Shown here one piece after another: positions 26,830 through 34,235 of a DNA stretch of 47,994 nt. The stretch is from Acidobacteriaceae bacterium. Lineage in GTDB: Bacteria > Acidobacteriota > Terriglobia > Bryobacterales > Bryobacteraceae. The stretch lies in NCBI GenBank assembly GCA_019240405.1, contig JAFAYL010000031.1, forward strand, positions 1 to 47,994. Reading direction: 5' to 3'. Made by a program: the position numbers and the translations under genes. The notes under the pieces were generated by a model. It did not search any database. It worked only from the letters and a program-made list of their open reading frames with translations, and was not told the origin of the DNA. Every line of letters starts with the position of its first letter. Position 1 is the first letter of the stretch.

Positions 26830-27897
26830 TTATCTCCCCAGATTCTTATCAAAGAACGCGGTCATGATTCCATACGCTTCTTTTGATTCGGGCAAATCGG
26901 GATTATTCCAGAAAGCATGCGGCAGAGCTTCGAAAACAACGAGCCGAGCATCCACGCCGGCGCGGAGGAATGCGCGGTGCAGAATGGTGGTGCCACTCAG
27001 CAGAAGATCGCGCGTACTTGTAATGAAGAGGGTTGGCGGCAGCCCGTGCAAGTCCGCGTAGATTGGTGAGAGAACAGGATCATTCAAATCTGTTGAGCGG
27101 GCATACGAACTCTGAGGCGCTTCTCTGGAGGGCGGAGTGAGGGATCCTGAGAGGCCATTCAGGCCGAATAGCGCTTGCGAATCGCCGAACCGGCTGAAAT
27201 CTCCATGTCCGGAGAATATGCCAAGCGCCGCGGGAAGGGGTTGTCCGGATTGGCGAAGCTTCACCGCTACTTCCCCGGTAAGAATAGCGCCTGCCGATGT
27301 TCCATAGAGAGCGATGTTTTGGGGCTTGTAAGCTTTCAGGAGCTCTTTGTAGACCGCGACCGTGTCGTCAACCGCAGCGGGAAACGGATGTTCCGGCGCA
27401 AGCCGGTAAAGAACCGCAATCACCTTGGTTTGCGCAAGGTTGGCGATGGGAATTGTTTCGGTGAGCGAGCCGGAATCGGCGTTGAAACCGCCGCCATGGA
27501 CATTAATCAGCAGACGGCAGCGATTGCTTTCCGGGATTGTCAGCGGGGTGATGACTCTGGTGGGCACGCCCGCGATGGTTTCTTGTCCGACGTTTACCGG
27601 ATACTGCGAGCGCGACCGCTCCCCTGCTCCACGTTGCCATTTATCAATATTGGCCCGGCGTTTTTCCAGAGTCTCAGGCCGTGCAGCATCCGAGACGCGC
27701 CGCGCGAGGACTTTCTGCGCTTCGGGACTGACGGTTGCCGGAACTGGAACCACTCTTGTGACGTGTGCCGTGCCGCCGGCGTCGATGAAGCTTGTGTCTT
27801 GTTGCGGTAGCGGCATTCCTGATGCCGGTATTAAAAAGGCGGCGAGCACTATCAGTCGACTGCGTGCTCTCGTTGGCTGGATTCGTTTCGCGATCAT
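26830..27897 (-). CDS. Alpha/beta hydrolase, HSL-type esterase, exported
   Basis: A 355-residue esterase with a hydrophobic leader (SRLIVLAAFLIPASG). The hormone-sensitive-lipase signature is complete: oxyanion-hole HGGG at 134-137, nucleophile elbow GTSAG with Ser201, Asp297 in STRDLLLSG and His327 in ALPHAFW. Such enzymes cleave short-chain esters. In this context removal of acetyl or other acyl groups from glycans is plausible, which is an inference. Its stop is immediately followed by the GH5 start. The start codon faces that of GH16 across only 32 bases. Confidence 0.88.
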   Translation of the reverse strand: MIAKRIQPTRARSRLIVLAAFLIPASGMPLPQQDTSFIDAGGTAHVTRVVPVPATVSPEAQKVLARRVSDAARPETLEKRRANIDKWQRGAGERSRSQYPVNVGQETIAGVPTRVITPLTIPESNRCRLLINVHGGGFNADSGSLTETIPIANLAQTKVIAVLYRLAPEHPFPAAVDDTVAVYKELLKAYKPQNIALYGTSAGAILTGEVAVKLRQSGQPLPAALGIFSGHGDFSRFGDSQALFGLNGLSGSLTPPSREAPQSSYARSTDLNDPVLSPIYADLHGLPPTLFITSTRDLLLSGTTILHRAFLRAGVDARLVVFEALPHAFWNNPDLPESKEAYGIMTAFFDKNLGR

Positions 27898-27929
27898 TGT
27901 TTCTATTGATCTACTATCATGAATCGCTA

Positions 27930-28718
27930 ATGCGCAATGGGCTGGTTTTCATTCTGCTGTTCATCGCGCTGCCGGTTCATGCGCAAACAGATTGGAAGCT
28001 GGTCTGGAGCGACGAATTCGACGGCGCGCGAAACACTGGACCGGACCTCTCGAAATGGACCTTCGATTTAGGCGGTGGTGGCTTTGGGAATCGGGAACTC
28101 GAGATTTATACAAACAAAACCGAAAACATATTCAACGATGGCCAGGGACATCTGGTTATACGCGCAGTGAAGGAGCGGTCGGGGAGCTTTACGTCCGCGC
28201 GCATAAAGACAGAGGGAAGATTCACGGTCAAATACGGCAAGATTCAGGCACGAATCAAGATCCCTTCGGGGCAAGGGATGTGGCCGGCGTTCTGGATGCT
28301 GGGCGACGACATTGGGAAGGCCGGCTGGCCGGATTGCGGCGAGATTGACGTGATGGAGAACATCGGGAGGGAACCGTCGACGGTACATGGAACCGTGCAT
28401 GGGCCGCGGTACTCGGGTAAGGATGGGATTACATCGCAATATTCACTGCCGGACGGTTCGGCATTGAGCCGGGACTTTCATATCTATTCGGCCGTGTGGT
28501 CGTCGGGATCGATAACGTTTCTCCTCGATGGCAAAACGTACGGAACGGTGACTCCGGGCTCGCTTCCGAGAGGCGCGAAATGGGTGTTCGATCATCCGTT
28601 CTTCATATTGCTGAACCTTGCGGTGGGAGGCACCTGGCCGGGCAATCCCGACAAGACGTCTCAGTTTCCGCAGGAGATGGTGATCGATTGGGTGAGGGTC
28701 TGGCAGGCTGCTCGATGA
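27930..28718 (+). CDS. Glycoside hydrolase family 16 (laminarinase-like beta-1,3-glucanase)
   Basis: A 262-residue secreted enzyme; ATG 27930 opens a signal peptide (MRNGLVFILLFIALPVHAQ), whereas the longer frame from 27792 lies antisense to the esterase. The jelly-roll fold begins with WKLVWSDEFDG. The catalytic ExDxxE reads GEIDVMENIG (Glu138, Asp140, Glu143), and the extra Met before the last Glu marks the beta-bulge form typical of bacterial beta-1,3(4)-glucanases. FHIYSAVWSSGSITFLLDG and PFFILLNLAVGGTWPG are further family blocks. It would cut the beta-1,3-glucan backbone and feed GH3 and GH30. A toxin-antitoxin pair overlaps its end. Confidence 0.93.
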   Translation: MRNGLVFILLFIALPVHAQTDWKLVWSDEFDGARNTGPDLSKWTFDLGGGGFGNRELEIYTNKTENIFNDGQGHLVIRAVKERSGSFTSARIKTEGRFTVKYGKIQARIKIPSGQGMWPAFWMLGDDIGKAGWPDCGEIDVMENIGREPSTVHGTVHGPRYSGKDGITSQYSLPDGSALSRDFHIYSAVWSSGSITFLLDGKTYGTVTPGSLPRGAKWVFDHPFFILLNLAVGGTWPGNPDKTSQFPQEMVIDWVRVWQAAR

Positions 28719-28978
28719 ATTTGGACTTGGGAATGCGGAGCTTGGAGGAAACCAGACTCCAATTGCCTTCTTATGAGCGCAGGCGTAGACTCGAGGTCAT
28801 GAGCACATCGCCCACACGACCCGACGGCGAACCTGATTTAACACCCGAAGATGAGCAAGCGGTCCAGGACCGCATGAAGACATACGAACAGGATAAAGAA
28901 AACACCGTGGACGCGAAGGATCGGATTGAGCAGCTCATCAGGGAGCGCAAGCATAAACGCATCCCGCAACCGCATTGA
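28715..28978 (+). CDS. Type II antitoxin, addiction-module (Unstab_antitox-like)
   Basis: An 87-residue protein if begun at ATG 28715, which overlaps the GH16 stop in ATGA; an alternative is ATG 28733. LEETRLQLPSYERRRRLEV resembles the N-terminal 'LPxxERLxLA' helix, and LTPEDEQAVQDRMKTYEQDKENTVDAKDRIEQLI resembles the tail that wraps the ParE/RelE toxin. The C-terminus is rich in Lys/Arg. Its stop overlaps the TTG start of the toxin gene by four bases (TTGA), the usual coupling of such pairs. The toxin is broken, so this antitoxin may be a free-standing relic. Confidence 0.7.
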   Translation: MNLDLGMRSLEETRLQLPSYERRRRLEVMSTSPTRPDGEPDLTPEDEQAVQDRMKTYEQDKENTVDAKDRIEQLIRERKHKRIPQPH

Positions 28979-29307
28979 AGCGAGTTCGGTTAACGCGGAT
29001 CGCCGACCAGGAGATCCAAACCTCCGCTGATTGGTACGACCAGCAATCGGATGGCTTGGGTGGAAAATTTCTGCTTCGTGTGCGTGAGGCGATTGAATGC
29101 ATCGCCGTGAACGCGCAGGGTTAGGAGAAGAAAGTTGGCGATGTGCGGCGTTGCATGGTGCGAGGATTTCAAGACGGACTCTGGTTCAAGATCGAGCCAG
29201 ACGAAAGCATTGTCATTGCCTGCTTGCACGGCCGCCGATCGCCGACTCTGGTAAAAGAACGCGCGGCCGGGATGATCTCAGTGCGGAAGCCTCCTGAGCC
29301 GTCTTAA
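28975..29307 (+). pseudogene. ParE/RelE-family toxin with an in-frame amber stop
   Basis: One reading frame from TTG 28975 to TAA 29305-29307 gives a RelE/ParE-like protein: QEIQTSADWYDQQSDGLGGKF, LRVREAIECIAVN, then a TAG at 29122-29124, then VGDVRRCMVRGFQDGLWFKIEPDESIVIACLHGRRSP. Both halves fit one toxin of about 110 codons, and the frame is unbroken apart from the TAG, so this is a nonsense mutation and not a frameshift. The C-terminal half carries the conserved Arg-rich and ACLHGRR strands; without read-through no active toxin would form. Confidence 0.82.
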
Positions 29308-29462
29308 GCGCCCGAATCTTGTTCGCGATTGTGCGCGCGATATAGAGACTTCTCCATGGTCAGCGTCGAATGCGCGGCCTCTTCGTCGGCAAAACTAGGG
29401 CCGCTTCCTCACGAATGGGTCTCGGTATTTTGCACGCGACGTTCTCTGGCTGAGGTTTGGAT

Positions 29463-29482
29463 AACATCGGCTGACCGATGTT
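29463..29482. repeat. Small perfect inverted repeat
   Basis: AACATCGG and CCGATGTT are exact complements around a CTGA loop. It lies in the gap between the toxin remnant and tRNA-Phe. There is no T-tract, so its role, if any, is unclear. Confidence 0.35.
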
Positions 29483-29543
29483 CGGATATTATTCGGACGA
29501 TTAGAACCTTATGTTTCTGGCTGCTTGTAAGTACTTGAAAATG

Positions 29544-29619
29544 TGGTGGCCAGGGACGGAATCGAACCGCCGACGCCAGCCTTTTCAGGGCTGCGCTCTA
29601 CCAACTGAGCTACCTGGCC
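29544..29619 (-). tRNA. tRNA-Phe (GAA)
   Basis: Reverse complement of 29544-29619 folds as a standard tRNA: acceptor stem GGCCAGG pairing with CCTGGCC, a GCTC-type D arm, anticodon stem CAGCC/GGCTG around loop CTGAAAA with anticodon GAA, and T arm with GGTTCGATTCC. The 3' CCA is encoded. Confidence 0.97.
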
Positions 29620-29747
29620 GTTGGATTAGAAGACCTTAGTCTAACAAACGAGCCGGTCAGGGCCATGGGTTCTAGGCCGGACATCGGTGGGGAAAGCTTG
29701 TTCGTAGGACGTCTAATGTTGATATACTCGGCACATCCGGACTCCAC

Positions 29748-30026
29748 ATGGGTGAACAGCGGCTTGGAGACATCATTGATGACCACTGCGTGAAATGCCG
29801 CAGGATTACGAACCACTCGATTGTGTCGCTGGTGAATGGGCAAGCAGCAAAGGTTCGATGCCGGACGTGCTATCACGATCATGATTATCGTCACGAGCAA
29901 GCGCCTCCTTCAAAGAAAGACCTGAAGAAAGCGGAAGCGCAGGCCGCGATGGCGGCTGGCAATGGTAGCGCCGGTAGTGAGAAGCCCCAGAGCGCGAAAG
30001 TTGATACTAGTGGTGAGAACGTCTGA
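29748..30026 (+). CDS. Small zinc-ribbon protein of unknown function
   Basis: A 92-residue soluble protein. Four cysteines form a CxxC...CxxC pair (HCVKCRRITNHS and VRCRTCYHDHDYRH, about 20 residues apart), expected to bind one zinc in a ribbon; several His residues lie close by. The C-terminal half is Lys/Ala/Ser-rich (KKDLKKAEAQAAMAAG) and probably disordered. It is 18 bases upstream of the CCA-adding-type enzyme gene and likely co-transcribed with it, close to tRNA-Phe. An RNA-linked role is possible but not shown. Confidence 0.65.
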   Translation: MGEQRLGDIIDDHCVKCRRITNHSIVSLVNGQAAKVRCRTCYHDHDYRHEQAPPSKKDLKKAEAQAAMAAGNGSAGSEKPQSAKVDTSGENV

Positions 30027-30044
30027 AACCGGACGTTTCCCCGT

Positions 30045-31382
30045 TTGGCCACACCTGTTAGCGCTGCACGCGAGACATTAGCCACGGCAATTATCCGCGA
30101 CTTGCGCGCGCGCGGACACAAAGCCTATCTTGTGGGCGGTTGTGTGCGCGACCGGCTGCTGGGCATTGCGCCGAAAGACTTTGATGTCGGCACGGATGCC
30201 ATTCCCGAACAGGTTTGCCGATATTTCGCCAGTTCGCAGCTAGTAGGAGCTCATTTCGGCGTGGTGATCGTTGGCACGCCGGATGGTATTCACGTTGAAG
30301 TAGCCACATTTCGCAGCGAGAGCGCGTATTCGGACGGGCGCCGGCCGGACGCAGTGCGATTTGAAACGAATCCCGAACTCGATGCGAGACGACGCGATTT
30401 CACGATTAACGGGCTTATTCAAGATCCCATTTCGGGTGAAGTACTGGATTACGTGGGTGGAAGGGCGGATCTTGAGGGGCGGATTGTGCGCGCAATCGGC
30501 GACCCTGAACAGCGCTTCCGTGAAGATCACCTTCGCATGCTGCGCGCGGTTCGTCTTGCCGCACGCCTTCAATTCGCTATTGCGCCAGAGACGCTTGCGG
30601 GTATCCAGCGGCTCGCTCCGGCGATCATCAAGACTTCACCCGAACGGATACGCGACGAATTGATTCGCATTCTGACGGAGGGCGGGGCGCAGCGCGGCTT
30701 GGAGTTGCTTGACCAAACGGGTCTTTTGCCGCAAATCTTGCCGGAGGTGAAAGCATTTCAGGGCGTTCAGCAACCACCGGAATTTCATCCCGAGGGCGAT
30801 GTGTGGACCCATGTGTTATTGATGCTCGAATGGATGCGTGCTGCTACACCGACGCTGGCGTTCGGCGTTCTTCTTCACGATGTTGGAAAGCCTGTGACGT
30901 TTCGCGTTGCGGACCGCATTCGCTTCGATGGTCACGCCGAAATTGGCACGGAAATGGCGCGACAGATTTTATCGCGGCTTCGGTTTTCGAACGAAGATGC
31001 CGATCGGGTCGAGTCTTTGGTGGCGAATCACATGCGGTTCAAGGATGTGCTCCAAATGAGGGCAAGCACGTTGAAGCGTTTTTTGCGGCTGCCGCATTTC
31101 GATGAGCACCTGGAGCTTCACCGGCTGGATTGCCTGGCAAGTAACGGAAGTACTGAGACGTACGATTTTGTTCGAGCCAGACTCGCGGAACTGGACGAAC
31201 AGGAACTGCGTCCTGCGCGATTGATCAGTGGCCGCGACCTGATTGAAGCGGGCTACATTCCGGGTCCTGAGTTTGGGCGTGCTTTGGAAGTTATTGAAAC
31301 CGCTCAGCTTGAGGGTGAAATCCAGACGCGGGAACAAGCCCTGGACCTCGCCAGATCAGTACTTGATGGCGTGAATGGGTGA
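30045..31382 (+). CDS. cca: CCA tRNA nucleotidyltransferase / poly(A) polymerase family
   Basis: A 445-residue class II nucleotidyltransferase. The head domain shows AYLVGGCVRDRLLG and DFDVGTDA (metal-binding Asp pair), then RRDFTINGLIQDP and FREDHLRMLRAVRLAARL, the family's nucleotide-recognition and neck blocks. Near residues 260-290 an HD domain appears with GVLLHDVGKP, followed by HAEIGTEMARQILSRL. Members either add CCA, add only A's to tRNA, or polyadenylate RNA; sequence motifs alone do not decide, and both tRNAs in this window already encode CCA. The start is TTG 30045 with no strong ribosome-binding site, so a different N-terminus is possible. Confidence 0.85.
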   Translation: MATPVSAARETLATAIIRDLRARGHKAYLVGGCVRDRLLGIAPKDFDVGTDAIPEQVCRYFASSQLVGAHFGVVIVGTPDGIHVEVATFRSESAYSDGRRPDAVRFETNPELDARRRDFTINGLIQDPISGEVLDYVGGRADLEGRIVRAIGDPEQRFREDHLRMLRAVRLAARLQFAIAPETLAGIQRLAPAIIKTSPERIRDELIRILTEGGAQRGLELLDQTGLLPQILPEVKAFQGVQQPPEFHPEGDVWTHVLLMLEWMRAATPTLAFGVLLHDVGKPVTFRVADRIRFDGHAEIGTEMARQILSRLRFSNEDADRVESLVANHMRFKDVLQMRASTLKRFLRLPHFDEHLELHRLDCLASNGSTETYDFVRARLAELDEQELRPARLISGRDLIEAGYIPGPEFGRALEVIETAQLEGEIQTREQALDLARSVLDGVNG

Positions 31383-31455
31383 ACGAATAATGTGTATCTT
31401 GGCCTGCAGATCGTCATCCAAGGTGGAGACTCATCCTGAAGGGAGCCACATCGAC

Positions 31456-32688
31456 ATGCCAGTTTTGGAAATTGCGACGAGTAAGTTAATTGATGATCTG
31501 CGATCCGCAAGGCGTGAAAGCGACAGGCTATTTTCAATTCTCAAACCCGAGACACTCTATGAACGGCCGATCGCGGAGCGGCATCGGGTGATTTTTTACA
31601 TCGGGCATCTGGATGCATTCGATTCCATTCAGATCTGCGGGGAAACTCTTGGAATCAAGTCGCTGGATCCGCAGTTAGATGATTTGTTTCAAGCCGGCAT
31701 TGATCCCGACTCGGTTCATCTTCCAGCGGACACACCGGAGGATTGGCCGAATCTGCAACAAGTCGAGGCGTATGTTGAACGGTGCCGAAGATCGGTAGAT
31801 GAGAACCTCGAGCGAGCTCCCGAAGACGCTATTTGCATTGCGCTCGAGCACCGGGAAATGCACCTCGAAACGCTAGCATACATGTTTCACAATTTCCCCT
31901 ACGAAAAGAAAACTGCGCCGTACGCGTCCGAGTACCGCAATACCTCTTCATTCGAACCACAGAACGATTGGCGCGAAATTCCAGAAGGTGAAGCGGTTTT
32001 GGGAAAGCCGCGCGACGGCTCGTTTGGTTGGGATAACGAGTACGACGAGTTTAAGGTGCGAGTCCCGGCGTTCCGAATGCAGCGGTTTAACGTTACTAAT
32101 GGCGAATATCTCCGGTTTGTACGGGATCACGGTGCTGCGATGCCGCATTTTTGGAGTGAGCGTGGCGGCACGATTTATTTCCGCGGCATGTTTGACGAGA
32201 TTCCTTTGCCCCTTGACTGGCCTGTTTACGTGACGCAGCGCGAAGCCGAAGCGTATGCAGATCGGCTTGGAACCCGGTTGCCAAGCGAAGAAGAGTTTCA
32301 TCGTGCGGCATACGGCAGCCCGTCTCACGACGTCCACCGTTATCCGTGGGGAAATGAAGCGCCGATGCACAAATTCGGGAATTTTGATTTCAAGCGCTGG
32401 GATCCCGAGCCTGTGCATGCGACACCGGCCGGGGACAGCGCGTTTGGAGTGAGCCAGTTAGTGGGTAACGGCTGGGAATGGACGAGGACGCCGTTCGCAG
32501 CTTTTCCGGGTTTTAAAGCGCATGAAACGTATCCCGGGTATTCGGCGAACTTCTTCGATGGCGAGCATTACGTGCTCAAGGGCGGCTCGCCACGAACTGT
32601 GGCTCGGCTGCTGCGAGCTTCGTTCCGAAACTGGTTTCGGCGCGACTACCCGCATGTGTATGCGACATTCCGGTGTGTAGAAAGTTAG
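31456..32688 (+). CDS. egtB: EgtB-type sulfoxide synthase (ergothioneine pathway)
   Basis: A 410-residue non-heme iron enzyme that joins a sulfur donor to hercynine using O2. ATG 31456 follows an AAGGGAG ribosome-binding site. The N-terminal DinB-like half holds the three-His iron site: His51 in YIGHLDAFD and His132/His136 in EHREMHLET. The C-terminal half is a formylglycine-generating-enzyme-like fold (FNVTNGEYLRFV, GTRLPSEEEFHRAAYG, QLVGNGWEWTRTPF, RASFRNWFRR). No egtA, egtC or egtE is next to it. A related EgtB from Chloracidobacterium uses cysteine directly in place of gamma-glutamylcysteine, and that is the likely mode here, by inference. Followed six bases later by egtD. Confidence 0.88.
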   Translation: MPVLEIATSKLIDDLRSARRESDRLFSILKPETLYERPIAERHRVIFYIGHLDAFDSIQICGETLGIKSLDPQLDDLFQAGIDPDSVHLPADTPEDWPNLQQVEAYVERCRRSVDENLERAPEDAICIALEHREMHLETLAYMFHNFPYEKKTAPYASEYRNTSSFEPQNDWREIPEGEAVLGKPRDGSFGWDNEYDEFKVRVPAFRMQRFNVTNGEYLRFVRDHGAAMPHFWSERGGTIYFRGMFDEIPLPLDWPVYVTQREAEAYADRLGTRLPSEEEFHRAAYGSPSHDVHRYPWGNEAPMHKFGNFDFKRWDPEPVHATPAGDSAFGVSQLVGNGWEWTRTPFAAFPGFKAHETYPGYSANFFDGEHYVLKGGSPRTVARLLRASFRNWFRRDYPHVYATFRCVES

Positions 32689-32694
32689 AACGCG

Positions 32695-33660
32695 ATGCCT
32701 GCGCCGGTTGGATTGCAGTTATCTCAATTCGCCTTAGATGTTGCAGATGGTCTCGGGCGCGCAGGACAGAAAGAAGTTCCACCGCGTTATTTCTATGACG
32801 ATTTGGGAAGCATTCTTTTCGAAGCGATCACGCTGCTTCCCGAGTATGGATTGACACGAGCGGACGAACGCTTGTTGGGCTCGCATTCGGACGCGATTGT
32901 TTCTGAAACCGGTCCTGTTGCACTGATTGCGGAATTGGGGAGCGGAAGCGGACGCAAAACCCGATACATTCTCGAAGCTGCGCTGCGAAGGCAGCGCGAA
33001 GTGACTTACAGGCCAATCGATGTTTCTGCGTCGGCGCTCGAGGCGTGCGAACGAGAGCTGTCGAATATTTCAGAAGTGCAGCCGATTTGTGCCGATTGGA
33101 TGGAAGGTCTGAACGAAGTCGCGCAAAACCGGGCAACCGATGAACCACTTTTGCTGTTGTTCTTGGGCAGCTCCATTGGGAATGTGAAGAGATGTGAGAT
33201 AGTCGAATTTCTCCGGCACATTCGATGGAATCTTCGAGCGGGAGATTTCTTTTTGGTGGGCGCGGATCTAGTCAAGAATGAGCAGCGGATGATTGCCGCG
33301 TATGACGATCCGACGGGAGTAACGGCGGCCTTTAACCTGAATCTGCTGGGCCGGATGAACCGGGAGCTGGACGCCGATTTCGATCTACGATCGTTTGTAC
33401 ATGAGGCCCGCTGGAATTCGAGCGAGCGATGCATCGAGATGCATTTGCGCTCCCAGCGCGATCAGGTGGTTCACGTGGGAGAACCGGACCTGAGGGTCGG
33501 ATTTCGGGAAGGAGAGACGATCTGCACGGAGTTGTCCCATAAATTCACCCAAGCCGAGCTAATCTCATATGCCCATTCGAGCGGATTCGATCCGGTAACC
33601 ATGTGGATGGACCGCACGTGGCCTTTCGTCGAAGCGCTGTGGCGCGCAGACGAGCGATGA
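32695..33660 (+). CDS. egtD: L-histidine N-alpha-methyltransferase
   Basis: A 321-residue SAM enzyme that trimethylates histidine to hercynine. Conserved blocks are PPRYFYDDLGSILFEAITLLPEYGLTR split near residues 28-54, the SAM loop AELGSGSGRKTRYIL, RPIDVSASAL, and LLLFLGSSIGN. The TELSHKFTQAELI block near the C-terminus is also typical. The pair with egtB matches the first two steps of ergothioneine synthesis. The next gene's ATG overlaps this stop (ATGA), which suggests the methyltransferase is made together with EgtD. Confidence 0.93.
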   Translation: MPAPVGLQLSQFALDVADGLGRAGQKEVPPRYFYDDLGSILFEAITLLPEYGLTRADERLLGSHSDAIVSETGPVALIAELGSGSGRKTRYILEAALRRQREVTYRPIDVSASALEACERELSNISEVQPICADWMEGLNEVAQNRATDEPLLLLFLGSSIGNVKRCEIVEFLRHIRWNLRAGDFFLVGADLVKNEQRMIAAYDDPTGVTAAFNLNLLGRMNRELDADFDLRSFVHEARWNSSERCIEMHLRSQRDQVVHVGEPDLRVGFREGETICTELSHKFTQAELISYAHSSGFDPVTMWMDRTWPFVEALWRADER

Positions 33661-34235
33661 CGAAATCGGGAACACGCGAATATTTTATCCGCCTCTACGA
33701 AGGGAACGAGGATCCCTGGAACTACGAGACGAGCGAATACGAAGCAGAAAAGTATGAGGCGAGCTTACGGGCTCTTCGCCGCAAACAGTACTCCAATGCT
33801 CTAGAAATTGGCTGCTCGATTGGTGTATTTACGGAGAAGTTAGCGCAACGATGCCGTAGATTACTTTCGATCGATGTTAGTGCGACTGCGTTGAAGAAGG
33901 CTCTACAGCGATGCCAGGTCTATCCACAGGTCCAGTTCGCTTTAGTTACGGTCCCTGAAGAATATCCCGAGGATACGTTTGATCTTACGGTTCTGTCGGA
34001 AGTTGGTTATTACTTGTCACTCGAAGATCTTGCAAAGTTAGGCGAGAAGATGACGATGCATACTGCGTCGGCCGGCCATTTGTTGCTGGTTCACTGGTTA
34101 GCAGTTGTGCCGGGCTACCCGCTCCAGGGAGATGATGTACACGAACTGCTGCTGAAGCAGCCAGGATGGGAATTGATGACACAAGCTCGTACCGATCTGT
34201 ATCGAATTGATGTTTTGGAGCGGCAAGGCGGGTAG
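33657..34235 (+). CDS. NodS-like class I SAM-dependent methyltransferase
   Basis: A 192-residue methyltransferase. Its opening FIRLYEGNEDPWNYETSEYE is the typical NodS-family lead, followed by the SAM motif ALEIGCSIGVFTEKLA, then LSIDVSATALKKA and FDLTVLSEVGYYLS. NodS methylates the deacetylated glucosamine nitrogen in rhizobial Nod factors; free-living homologues often sit with a GT2 and a PIG-L deacetylase, both of which are encoded just beyond it on the other strand. Its start overlaps the egtD stop. Its last 83 codons overlap, on the opposite strand, the 3' end of the GT2 gene. Whether it serves the ergothioneine or the glycan genes is open. Confidence 0.85.
   Translation: MTKSGTREYFIRLYEGNEDPWNYETSEYEAEKYEASLRALRRKQYSNALEIGCSIGVFTEKLAQRCRRLLSIDVSATALKKALQRCQVYPQVQFALVTVPEEYPEDTFDLTVLSEVGYYLSLEDLAKLGEKMTMHTASAGHLLLVHWLAVVPGYPLQGDDVHELLLKQPGWELMTQARTDLYRIDVLERQGG

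Noticed and set aside
31375-31455. An N-terminal extension of EgtB to 31375
   Set aside because: The added residues have no family similarity and overlap the cca stop; ATG 31456 has a ribosome-binding site and starts the conserved domain.
33657-34235. The methyltransferase as the missing half of an ovothiol (OvoA) enzyme
   Set aside because: Its opening motif is NodS-like, and EgtD, which is absent from OvoA routes, is present; it is more likely a separate enzyme.
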